From Motiliproteus coralliicola (lineage in GTDB: Bacteria; Pseudomonadota; Gammaproteobacteria; Pseudomonadales; Balneatricaceae), in the NCBI RefSeq assembly GCF_003345655.1, contig NZ_QQOH01000003.1, forward strand, positions 186,001 to 250,000: 64,000 nt of DNA, in the 5' to 3' direction. The translations under genes and the position numbers were made by a program. Positions 35,407 through 44,475 of the stretch are shown here, piece by piece. Every line of letters starts with the position of its first letter. Position 1 is the stretch's first letter. The notes below the pieces were generated by a model. It was given only the letters and a program-made list of their open reading frames with translations. It had not been told where the DNA came from and ran no database searches.

Positions 35407-36666
35407 GTGAAGACTCAAAAGCTCGTCATCATTTACATCCTGACCCTGGCCGCATCCGCCCTGCTGGTGGGGTTGTCCTGGTCGATGAACCAGAAAATTC
35501 TCAATGCCTCGGCGATCGAGATCGCTCGCGTTAAGGGCCAGTCCGCCTTTCAGTTACTTCAGACAATCCGCAGCTGGAGTGCCCGCCACGGCGGCGCCTA
35601 CGTGCCGGTGACCGAGAATTCGCGCCCCAATCCCTACCTGCACACCGATGATCGCGACATTGTCGATAGTTCGGGACGCCGTCTCACCAAGATCAACCCG
35701 GCCTACATGACCCGGCAGATTTCAGAGTTGCTTCAGGGTGGCGATATCGAAGCCGGTATGACCAGCCTACGGCCGATCAATCCGATCAACAAACCCACCG
35801 AGTGGGAACGCCAGGCGATGATCAAGTTTGAGACCCAACACCTCAGCGAGCTGGTCGAACTGATCGACGACCGTTACCGCTATATCGCCCCCCTGTATGT
35901 CGAACCGGCCTGCCTGAAATGCCACACCCAGCAGGGCTACAAAGTCGGCGACGTCCGTGGTGCCATGCATATCAATTTCCCCACCTCCCAGATCGATGTG
36001 CTGGTGGACAAGCAGAAGCAGATGTCCAATCGGGCACACCTGATCGCCTTCGTGGCGATCACCCTGACCGGACTGCTGATGATCCCATTGGTTATGCATC
36101 TGCTGAAACGGATCCAGCAGGGATCCGAGCAGCGAGAAGAGTTGGAACGTCGGGCTCGCTATGACCAACTGACCGGGGTACTGAACCGTAGCAACGTGCT
36201 GGAGTACCTGCATAACGAATTCCAACAGGCGGCCCGGCAACAGCAGCCGTTTTCACTAATCATGGTGGACCTGGATTACTTCAAGACCATCAACGACACC
36301 TACGGCCACCGTGCCGGCGACAAGGTGCTGCGGTGTACCGCCGAGATGATCCACTCGCAGCTGCGCGAGAATGATCAGATCGGCCGGTACGGCGGCGAGG
36401 AGTTTTGTATCCTGCTGCCCGATACCAACCTCGACAGCGCGCTGGCCGTCGCCGAACGGATCCGCAGCCTGATCGAACACTCCGAGATCTCTACCCGGCT
36501 GCATCCCAGCATCCGCACCACCGTCAGCGTCGGGGTTGCCGAGCTCAGCCAGAGCGACTGCAGCGACTCGAAGATGCTGATCGAACTGGCCGATCAGGCG
36601 CTTTACCTGGCCAAGAACCGCGGTCGTAACCGGGTCTGTAGTCAGCTTGACCTGAAGACCAACTGA
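35407..36666 (+). CDS. Diguanylate cyclase with DUF3365 c-type-heme-like sensor
   Basis: A 419-residue membrane protein: helix near residues 7-25, a periplasmic DUF3365/Tll0287-type domain with a CLKCH heme-binding motif at about 172-176, a second helix near 215-235, and a GGDEF domain from about 255. The active site is GGEEF and the inhibitory site RENDQ lies five residues before it, so it should make cyclic di-GMP with product feedback. The CxxCH motif suggests covalent heme and redox, NO or O2 sensing. A GTG start at 35407 has an AGAGGA ribosome site. Confidence 0.9.
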   Translation: MKTQKLVIIYILTLAASALLVGLSWSMNQKILNASAIEIARVKGQSAFQLLQTIRSWSARHGGAYVPVTENSRPNPYLHTDDRDIVDSSGRRLTKINPAYMTRQISELLQGGDIEAGMTSLRPINPINKPTEWERQAMIKFETQHLSELVELIDDRYRYIAPLYVEPACLKCHTQQGYKVGDVRGAMHINFPTSQIDVLVDKQKQMSNRAHLIAFVAITLTGLLMIPLVMHLLKRIQQGSEQREELERRARYDQLTGVLNRSNVLEYLHNEFQQAARQQQPFSLIMVDLDYFKTINDTYGHRAGDKVLRCTAEMIHSQLRENDQIGRYGGEEFCILLPDTNLDSALAVAERIRSLIEHSEISTRLHPSIRTTVSVGVAELSQSDCSDSKMLIELADQALYLAKNRGRNRVCSQLDLKTN

Positions 36667-36670
36667 GCCG

Positions 36671-36692
36671 ACCTGGAGCCGACTCTCCAGGT
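36671..36692. terminator. Stem-loop between convergent genes
   Basis: ACCTGGAG and CTCCAGGT form a perfect eight-pair stem with a six-base loop just after the diguanylate cyclase stop. No T-run follows on either strand, so it may be a weak or factor-dependent terminator. Confidence 0.4.
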
Positions 36693-36747
36693 GCTGGCGC
36701 GAGACCTGTCCACAGCTAGGACTCCTGCCAACCAGCCATCGGACGGC

Positions 36748-38844
36748 TTAGACGATCTTACGAATCCACTCTTCGCCGCGCTGGTCGATCTGCGGCTGCT
36801 GCGGCAGGTAGACAAAGAAGCTACTCCCCAAGCCGGGCCTCGAGCGCACGTTGATCTCGCCCCCTACCCGCTCCAGAATCCCGTAGCTGACCGACAGCCC
36901 CAGCCCTGTACCACCCTGACTACGGGTAAAGAAGGGGTCGAAGATCCGCGGTAGGATCTCGCTGTCGATCCCGCAACCGTTATCGCGGATCAGCAACAAC
37001 ACCCCCTCCCCCCGATTTCGGCTGCGGATGCAGATCTCACCGGCACCGGGACTATCCTTGAGCTGCACCTGGATCGCGTTGACCGCATTGACGATCAGAT
37101 TGATCAGGACCTGCTGCAGCTGCTGCGGATTCCCCTTTACCGTCATGTCGGCGCGAAGATCCAGTCGCAGACGGATCGACTTCTTGGCCAGGTCATGACG
37201 TACCAGTACCAGCGAGTCCTCCACTACCTGATTAACCTGCATCGGCGACAGCTGGGCCAGGTAATCGTTGGGCCGTGAATACTGCAGCAGATTGCTGATA
37301 ATGGCGCGGATTCGATAGACCTGCTCGACGATCAGCTCCGACTCCCGTCGCACTGGTTCGGCCGCGGCCTCATCCAGCTCCGCCATCAGCAGATCCATAT
37401 TGCCGAGGATCACCGCGGTGGGGTTGTTGATCTCGTGGGCGATACCGGCGGTCAGCTCGCCGATCGCGGCCAGTTTCTCTTTCGCCACCAGCTGCTGGCG
37501 GGTTTTTTTCAACAGGTCCAGATTGCGCTGCAAGTCATCGGTACGCTGCTGCAGCTGCGCGGTCCGTTTTTCGACCTTGACCTCCAGTTGATCAGCGTCT
37601 GCTTGGATCTGCTGATGTTGCTGACTTAGCTTATCCAGCATCACATCCATCTGCTGGGCCAGCATGCTCAGCTCGTCGCGGGTTTCGAGCCCACCGATTC
37701 GCTCATCGCCGCCGGCCCGCACCCGCGCCATCACCCGGGTCATCGCCTCGATCGGCTTAAAGATCGACTTGGCCCCCCGCACCGCCAGCGTCACGCTGAG
37801 CAGGGTGACCAGCAGGAACAGTCCGCCCAGCCAGCGCAATGCCTGGAAATAGGTTTCCTTGAAGGGGGCCTCCAGAAAACCGGCATAGAGCATGCCGATA
37901 CGACGACCGTAGATATCGATAATCGGCTCGTAGGCGGAGATATACCATTCGCTGACCACGAAGGCGCGGTCGATCCATTTCTCGCCCCGCTCCAGCACCT
38001 GATCGTGCACCGCCTTGGAAACCAGGGTACCGATCGCCCGCTGTCCCGGTGCTGCGAGTTTTTTGGGAACATTGGTATTGATCCGCACATCGCCCAGAAA
38101 CACCGTCACTGTGCCCAGACTGTCCTCGGCCAGGCTGCCCTTGCCGTACACCAGCCGTTTGAGCTGATCGACAAACTCAAAATTGCCGTTGACCAACACC
38201 CCGGCACTCAAGAACGCCTGGATATCACCCTCGGCATCGCGGATCGGGTAATAACTCAGAAAGACCATGCCGCGATCTTCGGCATCGCGCTGCTGGGGAA
38301 TCGCCCAGGGTGTGCTTTGAATCGGCAGGTAGACCCGTTCGGCCAATGCCGGATCGATCCGGGCAAGATCGGCCGCCTCGAACAGGCTTACCCCGACACT
38401 ACCGTTTTCGATTCGGGCCCGCTCCATCATCGGCAGCCGTTTCAGACCACAACCCAGATTGCCGGTCAGATCACAGCCCGAGTTATCGATCAGAAATACA
38501 AAATCGAACAACTTGCGCTGCTGCAATCGCTGTAGTTGCAGTGTCAGAGGGGCCAGCTCCGGCCGATGTCCGAACGCCTGCTGGGCCGCCTGTTGGAACG
38601 GATAGGACTCGGCGGTCAGGGTCAGCTGCTGCAGGTAGTCACGCTGCTGATCCTCAAATGCCTCATGAGCCACCGACAGGTCGGTGCTGACCTTCATCAA
38701 CAATTGACGGTAGCTGACCTCGTTACTCCACAGATAGGCCATACCGACCACAAACGGCATAACCAGTAGAATCGGAAACAGCACCAGCGCCAGCAGTCGA
38801 TAACGCAGGCTGGAGCTGATCAGTTGATAGACTCGGTTCAGCAT
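36748..38844 (-). CDS. Sensor histidine kinase, partner of the adjacent sigma54 response regulator
   Basis: A 698-residue membrane kinase. N-terminal helix (about 17-40), large periplasmic Cache-like sensor (40-330), second helix (335-355), HAMP (358-410), a coiled coil (about 410-465), then HisKA with phospho-acceptor His in TAGIAHEINNPTAV and an HATPase with N-box INLIVNAVNAIQ, G1 DNGCGID and G2 GGTGLGLS. It belongs to the NtrB/DctB-like group pairing with NtrC-type regulators. It follows the regulator gene by 33 bases. The pair is divergent from tupABC, so tungstate or cofactor status is a plausible signal (inference). Confidence 0.92.
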   Translation of the reverse strand: MLNRVYQLISSSLRYRLLALVLFPILLVMPFVVGMAYLWSNEVSYRQLLMKVSTDLSVAHEAFEDQQRDYLQQLTLTAESYPFQQAAQQAFGHRPELAPLTLQLQRLQQRKLFDFVFLIDNSGCDLTGNLGCGLKRLPMMERARIENGSVGVSLFEAADLARIDPALAERVYLPIQSTPWAIPQQRDAEDRGMVFLSYYPIRDAEGDIQAFLSAGVLVNGNFEFVDQLKRLVYGKGSLAEDSLGTVTVFLGDVRINTNVPKKLAAPGQRAIGTLVSKAVHDQVLERGEKWIDRAFVVSEWYISAYEPIIDIYGRRIGMLYAGFLEAPFKETYFQALRWLGGLFLLVTLLSVTLAVRGAKSIFKPIEAMTRVMARVRAGGDERIGGLETRDELSMLAQQMDVMLDKLSQQHQQIQADADQLEVKVEKRTAQLQQRTDDLQRNLDLLKKTRQQLVAKEKLAAIGELTAGIAHEINNPTAVILGNMDLLMAELDEAAAEPVRRESELIVEQVYRIRAIISNLLQYSRPNDYLAQLSPMQVNQVVEDSLVLVRHDLAKKSIRLRLDLRADMTVKGNPQQLQQVLINLIVNAVNAIQVQLKDSPGAGEICIRSRNRGEGVLLLIRDNGCGIDSEILPRIFDPFFTRSQGGTGLGLSVSYGILERVGGEINVRSRPGLGSSFFVYLPQQPQIDQRGEEWIRKIV

Positions 38845-38877
38845 CAGAGTGTCGCGCGGCGGGCCAGCAAGCCCGGC

Positions 38878-40296
38878 TCAAGCGCTCCAGGCATGCAGTT
38901 TACGGTCCAGGGTTTTGCGGGCGATGCCAAGCTGGCGCGCCGCCTGGGTCTTGTTGCCATCGGCCTGGTCCAGCACCCGCAAAATATGATCCTTCTCGAC
39001 CCGGTCCAGGTCCCATTCGCAGGGATAGCCCTGACCCGAGCCTGGTTCCATCATCTCGTCACCATTCTGCAGCGCTTCGGCCGGCAAACGCCCCAGCAGC
39101 AGGCAACGCTCGATCATATTCTTCAGTTCCCGAATATTGCCGGGCCATTCGTAGCTCTGCATCCGCTGCAGATCGGCATGGCTGAACGGGATCGCCGGTA
39201 AGCCCAGTTTTTTAGCCAGTTGATCGCTGAAGTGCTCCACCAGCAGCGGTATATCCTCGCGACGCTCGCGCAACGCCGGTACCCGCAGCCGCAGCACGTT
39301 CAGCCGGTAAAACAGATCCTGGCGGAAGTTGCCGTCGGCCACCTCCTGTTCCAGATCCCGGTTGGTTGCTGCGACCAGGCGGACATTGACCGGAATATCG
39401 CGCTCGCTACCGACCGGGCGGATCCGTCCCTCTTCCAACACCCGCAGCAGTTTGGACTGCATCAGCAGCGGCATTTCACCGATCTCATCGAGGAATAAGG
39501 TTCCGCCGTCGGCGTAGGAGAACAGCCCCTCTCGGGCCTGCTGGGCACCGGTAAAGGCCCCCTTAGTGTGGCCAAACAGCTCCGACTCGATCAACTCCGG
39601 CGCGATAGCACCGCAGTTGATTGGAACGAAGGGACCGCTGCGCTTGCTCAACTGGTGCACCGCATTGGCCACCAGCTCTTTACCGGTTCCAGATTCACCC
39701 TCGACCAACACCACCGATGGCGTGGGCGCCACCCGCTTGGTCAGCTGACAGATCTCGGTGATCGCCGGTGAATTACCGACCATCCCCTCCATCGAGTAGA
39801 GCGCGTCGACCCGTCGCTTCAGCACGAAGTTTTCCCGCTTCAGCTGGCGCCGCTCCATCACATGCCGGACCGCCGAAACCATCTGCTCGAGCCGAAACGG
39901 CTTGAGAATGAAGTCAGAGGCACCGACCCGCAGCGCGCCGATCGCCTTGTCGATATCGGCAAACGCGGTCATGAAGATCACATCGGACTGGAAGGCCGGC
40001 GTCATCACTTCGCTGAGCCAGTCGACACCGGAGAGTCCCGGAAGGCAGATATCCACCACCAACAGGTCGAAATGGCAGCGCGACCTCAGTGCCTCGGCTT
40101 CCTCAGCCGAGCCCACCGCTTCGACCAAGGAGTACTCTTTGGCCAGCGCTTTTTGAAGAAATTCCCGGATACCCTGCTCATCATCGACGATCAGGATGGA
40201 TAATGCCTGCCGCCCCTGCTCCGTGGCATCGGGAACAAGCGCATCAGCACTCGCACGGCCGACCGCCTGCGAGCTTCGGGGGAGTGTTATGGTCAC
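38878..40296 (-). CDS. NtrC-family sigma54-dependent response regulator
   Basis: About 472 residues. Receiver domain with phospho-acceptor Asp in [11 protein letters not shown] (near residue 80), AAA+ domain with Walker A GESGTGKE, the sigma54-contacting loop GAFTGA intact, Walker [12 protein letters not shown], and a C-terminal Fis-type helix-turn-helix ([19 protein letters not shown]). It activates sigma54 promoters from distant sites. The GTG at 40294-40296 is better spaced from AAGG than the GTG three codons earlier. First gene of the regulator-kinase operon; a -24/-12 promoter stands about 460 bases away in front of tupA. Confidence 0.93.
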   Translation of the reverse strand: MTITLPRSSQAVGRASADALVPDATEQGRQALSILIVDDEQGIREFLQKALAKEYSLVEAVGSAEEAEALRSRCHFDLLVVDICLPGLSGVDWLSEVMTPAFQSDVIFMTAFADIDKAIGALRVGASDFILKPFRLEQMVSAVRHVMERRQLKRENFVLKRRVDALYSMEGMVGNSPAITEICQLTKRVAPTPSVVLVEGESGTGKELVANAVHQLSKRSGPFVPINCGAIAPELIESELFGHTKGAFTGAQQAREGLFSYADGGTLFLDEIGEMPLLMQSKLLRVLEEGRIRPVGSERDIPVNVRLVAATNRDLEQEVADGNFRQDLFYRLNVLRLRVPALRERREDIPLLVEHFSDQLAKKLGLPAIPFSHADLQRMQSYEWPGNIRELKNMIERCLLLGRLPAEALQNGDEMMEPGSGQGYPCEWDLDRVEKDHILRVLDQADGNKTQAARQLGIARKTLDRKLHAWSA

Positions 40297-40622
40297 GCAG
40301 TCCACCTTAATAATTGTGTTATTGGTGCTCTACTTGCGTTTTCAGCTACAGCGCCAGTTCGCCACTGCAACCTTAGAATTTCATCACCCGCCGTCCCTAC
40401 CCGGCAGGCCATGTACCGCAACAGATTCTAAATTTTTACCATCTTGATATGGCCCACCGCCGTCTTTGTGCAGCGGTCTAACCCGGGCCGCTCTTAGGCT
40501 CAGTCCGCAATTGACGGCCTTTATATGCCCAAAAATCCGTTTTAAATACTCGAGGCATTGGTACAAACAAGTCAATTAAACTGACGTATAAGCCGAGCTC
40601 CAGACCTAACCTGGATCAACTC

Positions 40623-40637
40623 GGGTCATTTTGACCC
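40623..40637 (+). promoter_or_regulatory. Palindromic candidate activator site upstream of sigma54 promoter
   Basis: GGGTCATTTTGACCC is a perfect palindrome (six-base arms, three-base centre), about 125 bases before the sigma54 promoter, the usual distance for an NtrC-type enhancer. A weaker copy (TGACATTTTGCCC) lies about 31 bases further on, three helical turns away. Proposed binder: the adjacent response regulator. Confidence 0.6.
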
Positions 40638-40752
40638 TGACCACTCTGGCGGCGTGACATTTTGCCCAATCCCTGCAAACGAGCCGACCTGTCCGAGCCG
40701 GTTTCACTGCCGCAAACCCTCCCTACGCTGCCTTTCGCGTCAAACATTGAAG

Positions 40753-40770
40753 CTGGCACTCTCCTTGCTT
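40753..40770 (+). promoter_or_regulatory. Sigma54 (-24/-12) promoter of tup operon
   Basis: CTGGCACTCTCCTTGCTT matches the TGGCAC-N5-TTGC consensus with exactly ten bases between the invariant GG and GC. It is about 120 bases upstream of tupA. It implies that transcription needs RpoN and an activator such as the divergent NtrC-type regulator. Confidence 0.78.
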
Positions 40771-40888
40771 TGAACCTGTTGATAAGCACCAACAACAGCC
40801 CCTCGAGTTAATCGAGCGATAACAAAAGAAGAAAAAACAAGCGCAGCCGGCTGTAGCGCCCATGACAATAAAGAGATGAGGAATCCCC

Positions 40889-41722
40889 ATGCCCACCCCA
40901 CTGAGCCGTAAACTGGCCTCACTGATCTCCCTGTGCCTGCTGGCACTGGGCAGTACCAGCCTGCAAGCCGAAACCCTGAAACTGGCCACCACCACCAGTA
41001 CTTACAACTCCGGCCTGCTCGATTCGATTCTGCCCCAGTTCGAACAAGCCACCGGCACCGAAGTTCATGTGATAGCGGTCGGTACCGGCGCCGCACTTCG
41101 AATGGGGCGTGATGGCGACGCCGATGTACTACTGGTCCATGCCCCGGCTGCCGAGCAACGATTTATCGGCGAGGGCCACGGCATTGACCGCACCGGGGTG
41201 ATGTATAACGATTTTGTAATCGTTGGCCCAAGCAGTGACCCAGCCTCGATCGCCGGCCAGTCGGATGTAGCCAGCGCCCTGCAGCGCATCGCCGAGGCGG
41301 GCGCCCTGTTTGTCTCCCGCGGTGACGACTCCGGCACCCACAAGAAGGAGAAATCGCTCTGGCAACAGGCCCAGATCAGCCCTTCCGGCGACTGGTATCG
41401 GGAAGCCGGTCAGGGCATGGGTAAGGTGCTACAGATCGCCGACGAGGTCGGCGGTTATACCCTGACCGACCGGGGCACCTGGCTGGCCTATCAGGGCAAA
41501 CTGCAACTGAACCTACTGCTCGAAGGGGATCAGCGCCTGTTCAACCCCTACAGCGTCATGAAGATCAATCCGCAGCGTTATGCCGACCTGAATCATCAGG
41601 GCGCCGAGGCCTTCCGCCAATGGCTTGTCTCCGAGCAGACCCAGCAGCAGATCGCCGATTTCCGGATCAACGGTGAACCCTTGTTCGTACCGTCGGCCGT
41701 CACCCCGGTTGCCAGCCAATAA
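40889..41722 (+). CDS. tupA: Tungstate ABC transporter substrate-binding protein
   Basis: A 277-residue periplasmic oxyanion-binding protein with a signal peptide (cleaved near LQAET, residue 27). The mature N-terminus LATTTSTYNSGLLD carries the TTTS motif by which TupA proteins bind tungstate, and VGTGAALRMGRDGDADVLLVHAP and SRGDDSGTHKKE match TupA closely. Selectivity for tungstate over molybdate is inferred from family. First gene of the tupABC-mobA-mobB-moeA operon. Confidence 0.93.
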   Translation: MPTPLSRKLASLISLCLLALGSTSLQAETLKLATTTSTYNSGLLDSILPQFEQATGTEVHVIAVGTGAALRMGRDGDADVLLVHAPAAEQRFIGEGHGIDRTGVMYNDFVIVGPSSDPASIAGQSDVASALQRIAEAGALFVSRGDDSGTHKKEKSLWQQAQISPSGDWYREAGQGMGKVLQIADEVGGYTLTDRGTWLAYQGKLQLNLLLEGDQRLFNPYSVMKINPQRYADLNHQGAEAFRQWLVSEQTQQQIADFRINGEPLFVPSAVTPVASQ

Positions 41723-41731
41723 GCGGCCCCC

Positions 41732-42439
41732 ATGCAAAGCCTGAGTGCCACCACGCTGGAAGCGATCTCACTGCTGTTGAGCGGTGACGCCAAACTCTGG
41801 TCAATCATCGCAGTGTCCTTCAGCACCACGCTGAAGGCAATTGTGATCGCCACTCCGGTGGCGTTTGTGGTCGGCTGCGCGCTGACCCTACTGCAATTTC
41901 CAGGCCGTTGGGCGCTGATCTCACTGTTTAACAGCCTGTTGAGCGTGCCTACCGTGGTGGTCGGGCTGCTGCTCTATCTGCTGTTGTCGCGCAGCGGCCC
42001 CTTTGGCGACCTTCGCTTGCTGTTTACCGATACAGCGATGGTGCTGGGCCAGATCGCACTGGCATTTCCGGTGCTGGTGGCCATGAGTCTGGCCTGCTTC
42101 AAGGGCGCCGATCGCAGTGCCTGGGAGACCGCCCGCACCCTCGGGGCGTCCCCACTACGCGCCTTCGGCACCCTGATCCTGGAGTTACGTTATGGCTTGG
42201 CGGCGGCCTGTATCGCCGCCTATGGACGAATCATCTCCGAAGTGGGCTGTTCGATGATGGTCGGCGGTAACATCCTCAACCACACCCGCAATATCCCCAC
42301 CGCGATTGCGCTGGAAACCAGCAAGGGAGAATTTGCCCAGGGGATCGCACTGGGACTGGTACTGCTGTTGCTGGCGCTGGGACTGAACATCTGCATCGCC
42401 TACCTGCACCGACGTGTCGAGGGTCGCGCCGAATGCTAA
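41732..42439 (+). CDS. tupB: Tungstate ABC transporter permease
   Basis: A 235-residue inner-membrane permease with about five helices and the conserved cytoplasmic loop WETARTLGASPLRAFGTLIL (EAA motif region). It matches TupB-type permeases. It starts 9 bases after tupA and ends before tupC; a potential upstream in-frame GTG of tupC would overlap its end. Confidence 0.92.
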   Translation: MQSLSATTLEAISLLLSGDAKLWSIIAVSFSTTLKAIVIATPVAFVVGCALTLLQFPGRWALISLFNSLLSVPTVVVGLLLYLLLSRSGPFGDLRLLFTDTAMVLGQIALAFPVLVAMSLACFKGADRSAWETARTLGASPLRAFGTLILELRYGLAAACIAAYGRIISEVGCSMMVGGNILNHTRNIPTAIALETSKGEFAQGIALGLVLLLLALGLNICIAYLHRRVEGRAEC

Positions 42440-42518
42440 CCCGAATTCTGAGTCTAACAATCACCACCGAGCCGATGGGTTCGATGAATGGGTCGCGACG
42501 GCCCAACAGGAGCACCTG

Positions 42519-43262
42519 ATGCACGGCAACGCTTCCACCCCGTTACTGGATGCCCGCCAGCTCAGCAAATCGTACGGTGAACGGGCACTGTTCCACATCG
42601 ATGCGCTGGATCTACACCGTGGCGAAGCCACCCTGCTGACCGGCCGTAACGGTGCCGGGAAAAGCACCCTGCTCAAAGTGCTGGCGGGGCTCGAGCCCCA
42701 GCACGGAGGGCAGTTACGTTACTGCGGCACCCCGCTGACCCAACGCCGCCACCGCCAGCTGGGGGGAAAGGTGATCTACCTCCACCAGCACCCCTACCTG
42801 TTCGACACCAGCGTCGCCAATAACATCGGCTATGGCCTCAAGCACCTGTCGCCCTCGCAGCGGCAGCAGGCGATCGACCGGGCACTGGACTGGTCCGGCC
42901 TGAGTCATCTACGCGAACGTCGCGCCAAGACCCTGTCCGGTGGCGAAAAGCAGCGCATCGCCCTGGCCCGCGCCTGGGTGATGGAACCCGAGCTACTGCT
43001 GTTGGATGAGCCGACCGCCAATATGGATGCCGAAGCCCGCGAGCAGACCCTGTTTTTGATTCGCCGACTGATCAATGACGGGGTTGCCGTGCTGTTATGC
43101 AGCCATGAGATAAAGGTCGACAAGCGACTGATCCGACGCCAGCTCCACCTTGAAGATGGCGTGCTCCATGAACGCTCGACCGCTGCGGCTAGCGACAGCC
43201 CGCTTCAGCATTCGCTTCATTCCGACAACCCCGTTCCCCTGATGCAACTCACGGAGGCCTGA
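42519..43262 (+). CDS. tupC: Tungstate ABC transporter ATP-binding protein
   Basis: About 247 residues, one ATP-binding cassette: Walker A GRNGAGKS, signature LSGGEKQR, Walker B LLLLDEPTAN and switch His in CSHE. I chose the ATG at 42519 because AGGAG lies seven bases upstream; an in-frame GTG at 42414 would give an unusual 35-residue extension. It powers tungstate import with TupA and TupB. A 2-base gap separates it from mobA. Confidence 0.92.
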   Translation: MHGNASTPLLDARQLSKSYGERALFHIDALDLHRGEATLLTGRNGAGKSTLLKVLAGLEPQHGGQLRYCGTPLTQRRHRQLGGKVIYLHQHPYLFDTSVANNIGYGLKHLSPSQRQQAIDRALDWSGLSHLRERRAKTLSGGEKQRIALARAWVMEPELLLLDEPTANMDAEAREQTLFLIRRLINDGVAVLLCSHEIKVDKRLIRRQLHLEDGVLHERSTAAASDSPLQHSLHSDNPVPLMQLTEA

Positions 43263-43264
43263 CG

Positions 43265-43915
43265 ATGTCCAGCACACTCATAAACTCAAACCAGATCAGC
43301 GCCCTGATTTTGGCTGGCGGTAGAGCCCAACGGATGGACGGTTGCGACAAAGGACTGGTCTCCCTGCATGGCCAACCGATGATCTGTCACGTCATCGATA
43401 CCCTCAAACCGCAGCTGGAGCTGATCCGCATCAATGCCAACCGCAACCAGAGCGCCTACGCTGCCTTGGCCCAGGATCTGGAAGAGACCGATAAGGTAAC
43501 CAGGGGCATTCCCGGTTATGAGGTGGTCGGCGATAATCTGCAAGACTTCCAAGGCCCCCTGGCCGGTATCGCGGCGGGACTGCAGCAGTGTCCGACCGAA
43601 TGGATGCTGATCGCCCCCTGCGACACCCCGTTTCTACCGGCCAATCTGGTCGAACGGCTGCGACAGGCGGCCGAACGTGAGCAGGCAGAGATTGTCGTTG
43701 CCCACGATGGCAAACGACTTCAACCCGTGGTGGCGTTACTTCAGCGACGTTTACTGCCGAGCCTGCTTGGCTACCTTGAGCAGGGCGAGCGCAAGATCGA
43801 TCGCTGGTATGCTAAGCACCAGTGCCGTCCTGTCGATTTTTCAGACCAGCCCGAGGCCTTTTTAAATATCAATACGCTTACGGAAAAGCAGCTGTTGGAG
43901 AATCAAGTCGTATGA
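43265..43915 (+). CDS. mobA: Molybdenum cofactor guanylyltransferase
   Basis: A 216-residue enzyme attaching GMP from GTP to molybdopterin to give the guanine dinucleotide cofactor used by DMSO-reductase-family and tungsten/molybdenum formate dehydrogenases. The nucleotide-binding motif LILAGGRAQRMDGCDKGL is at residues 14-31 and IAPCDTPFLP carries the metal-binding Asp. It overlaps mobB by 4 bases (ATGA). Confidence 0.95.
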   Translation: MSSTLINSNQISALILAGGRAQRMDGCDKGLVSLHGQPMICHVIDTLKPQLELIRINANRNQSAYAALAQDLEETDKVTRGIPGYEVVGDNLQDFQGPLAGIAAGLQQCPTEWMLIAPCDTPFLPANLVERLRQAAEREQAEIVVAHDGKRLQPVVALLQRRLLPSLLGYLEQGERKIDRWYAKHQCRPVDFSDQPEAFLNINTLTEKQLLENQVV

Positions 43916-44475
43916 CCGCCAGCATCGAATCCCCGCTTCCGCTGATCGGGTTTGCCGCCTTCAGCGGCACCGGAAAAACCACCCTGCTCAAACAGCTTAT
44001 TCCGCTGTTGAATGAGCGCGGTATCCGCATCGCCATGATCAAGCACGCTCACCATCGTTTCGATGTCGACACCCCCGGCAAGGACAGCTACGAGCTGCGC
44101 AAGGCCGGCGCCGGTCAGGTGTTAATCGGCTCGCGTCACCGCTGGGCCCTGATGACCGAAACGCCCGAAGAGCAGGATGACCCGGATCTGAACTACCTGA
44201 TCCAGCAGCTGGACCCCAGTCGCCATGAACTGATTCTGGTTGAAGGATTCAAGATGCTGCCGTTCCCAAAGATCGAGCTGCACCGTCCCAGCACCAGCAA
44301 CCCGCTGCTGTTTCCGAACGATCCGAATATTATCGCTGTCGCTCACGACGGTGAACTCGCCCAACCAACCACATTGCCGACCCTGGATATCAATGACCCG
44401 GCGGCGCTGGCCGACTTTATCGTCGACTACTGCGCGCTGGCATCCGTTCAACAAGCGCAGCGGAGCCAGGGCTAA
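43912..44475 (+). CDS. mobB: Molybdopterin-guanine dinucleotide biosynthesis protein B
   Basis: A 187-residue P-loop GTPase: Walker A GFAAFSGTGKTTLLKQL near residues 13-29, KHAHHRFDVDTPGKDSYELRKAGA and VEGFKMLPFPKIELHR as in MobB. It assists MobA in cofactor maturation. The start at 43912 overlaps the mobA stop (ATGA), and its stop overlaps the moeA start (TAATG), so all three are translationally coupled. Confidence 0.95.
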   Translation: MTASIESPLPLIGFAAFSGTGKTTLLKQLIPLLNERGIRIAMIKHAHHRFDVDTPGKDSYELRKAGAGQVLIGSRHRWALMTETPEEQDDPDLNYLIQQLDPSRHELILVEGFKMLPFPKIELHRPSTSNPLLFPNDPNIIAVAHDGELAQPTTLPTLDINDPAALADFIVDYCALASVQQAQRSQG

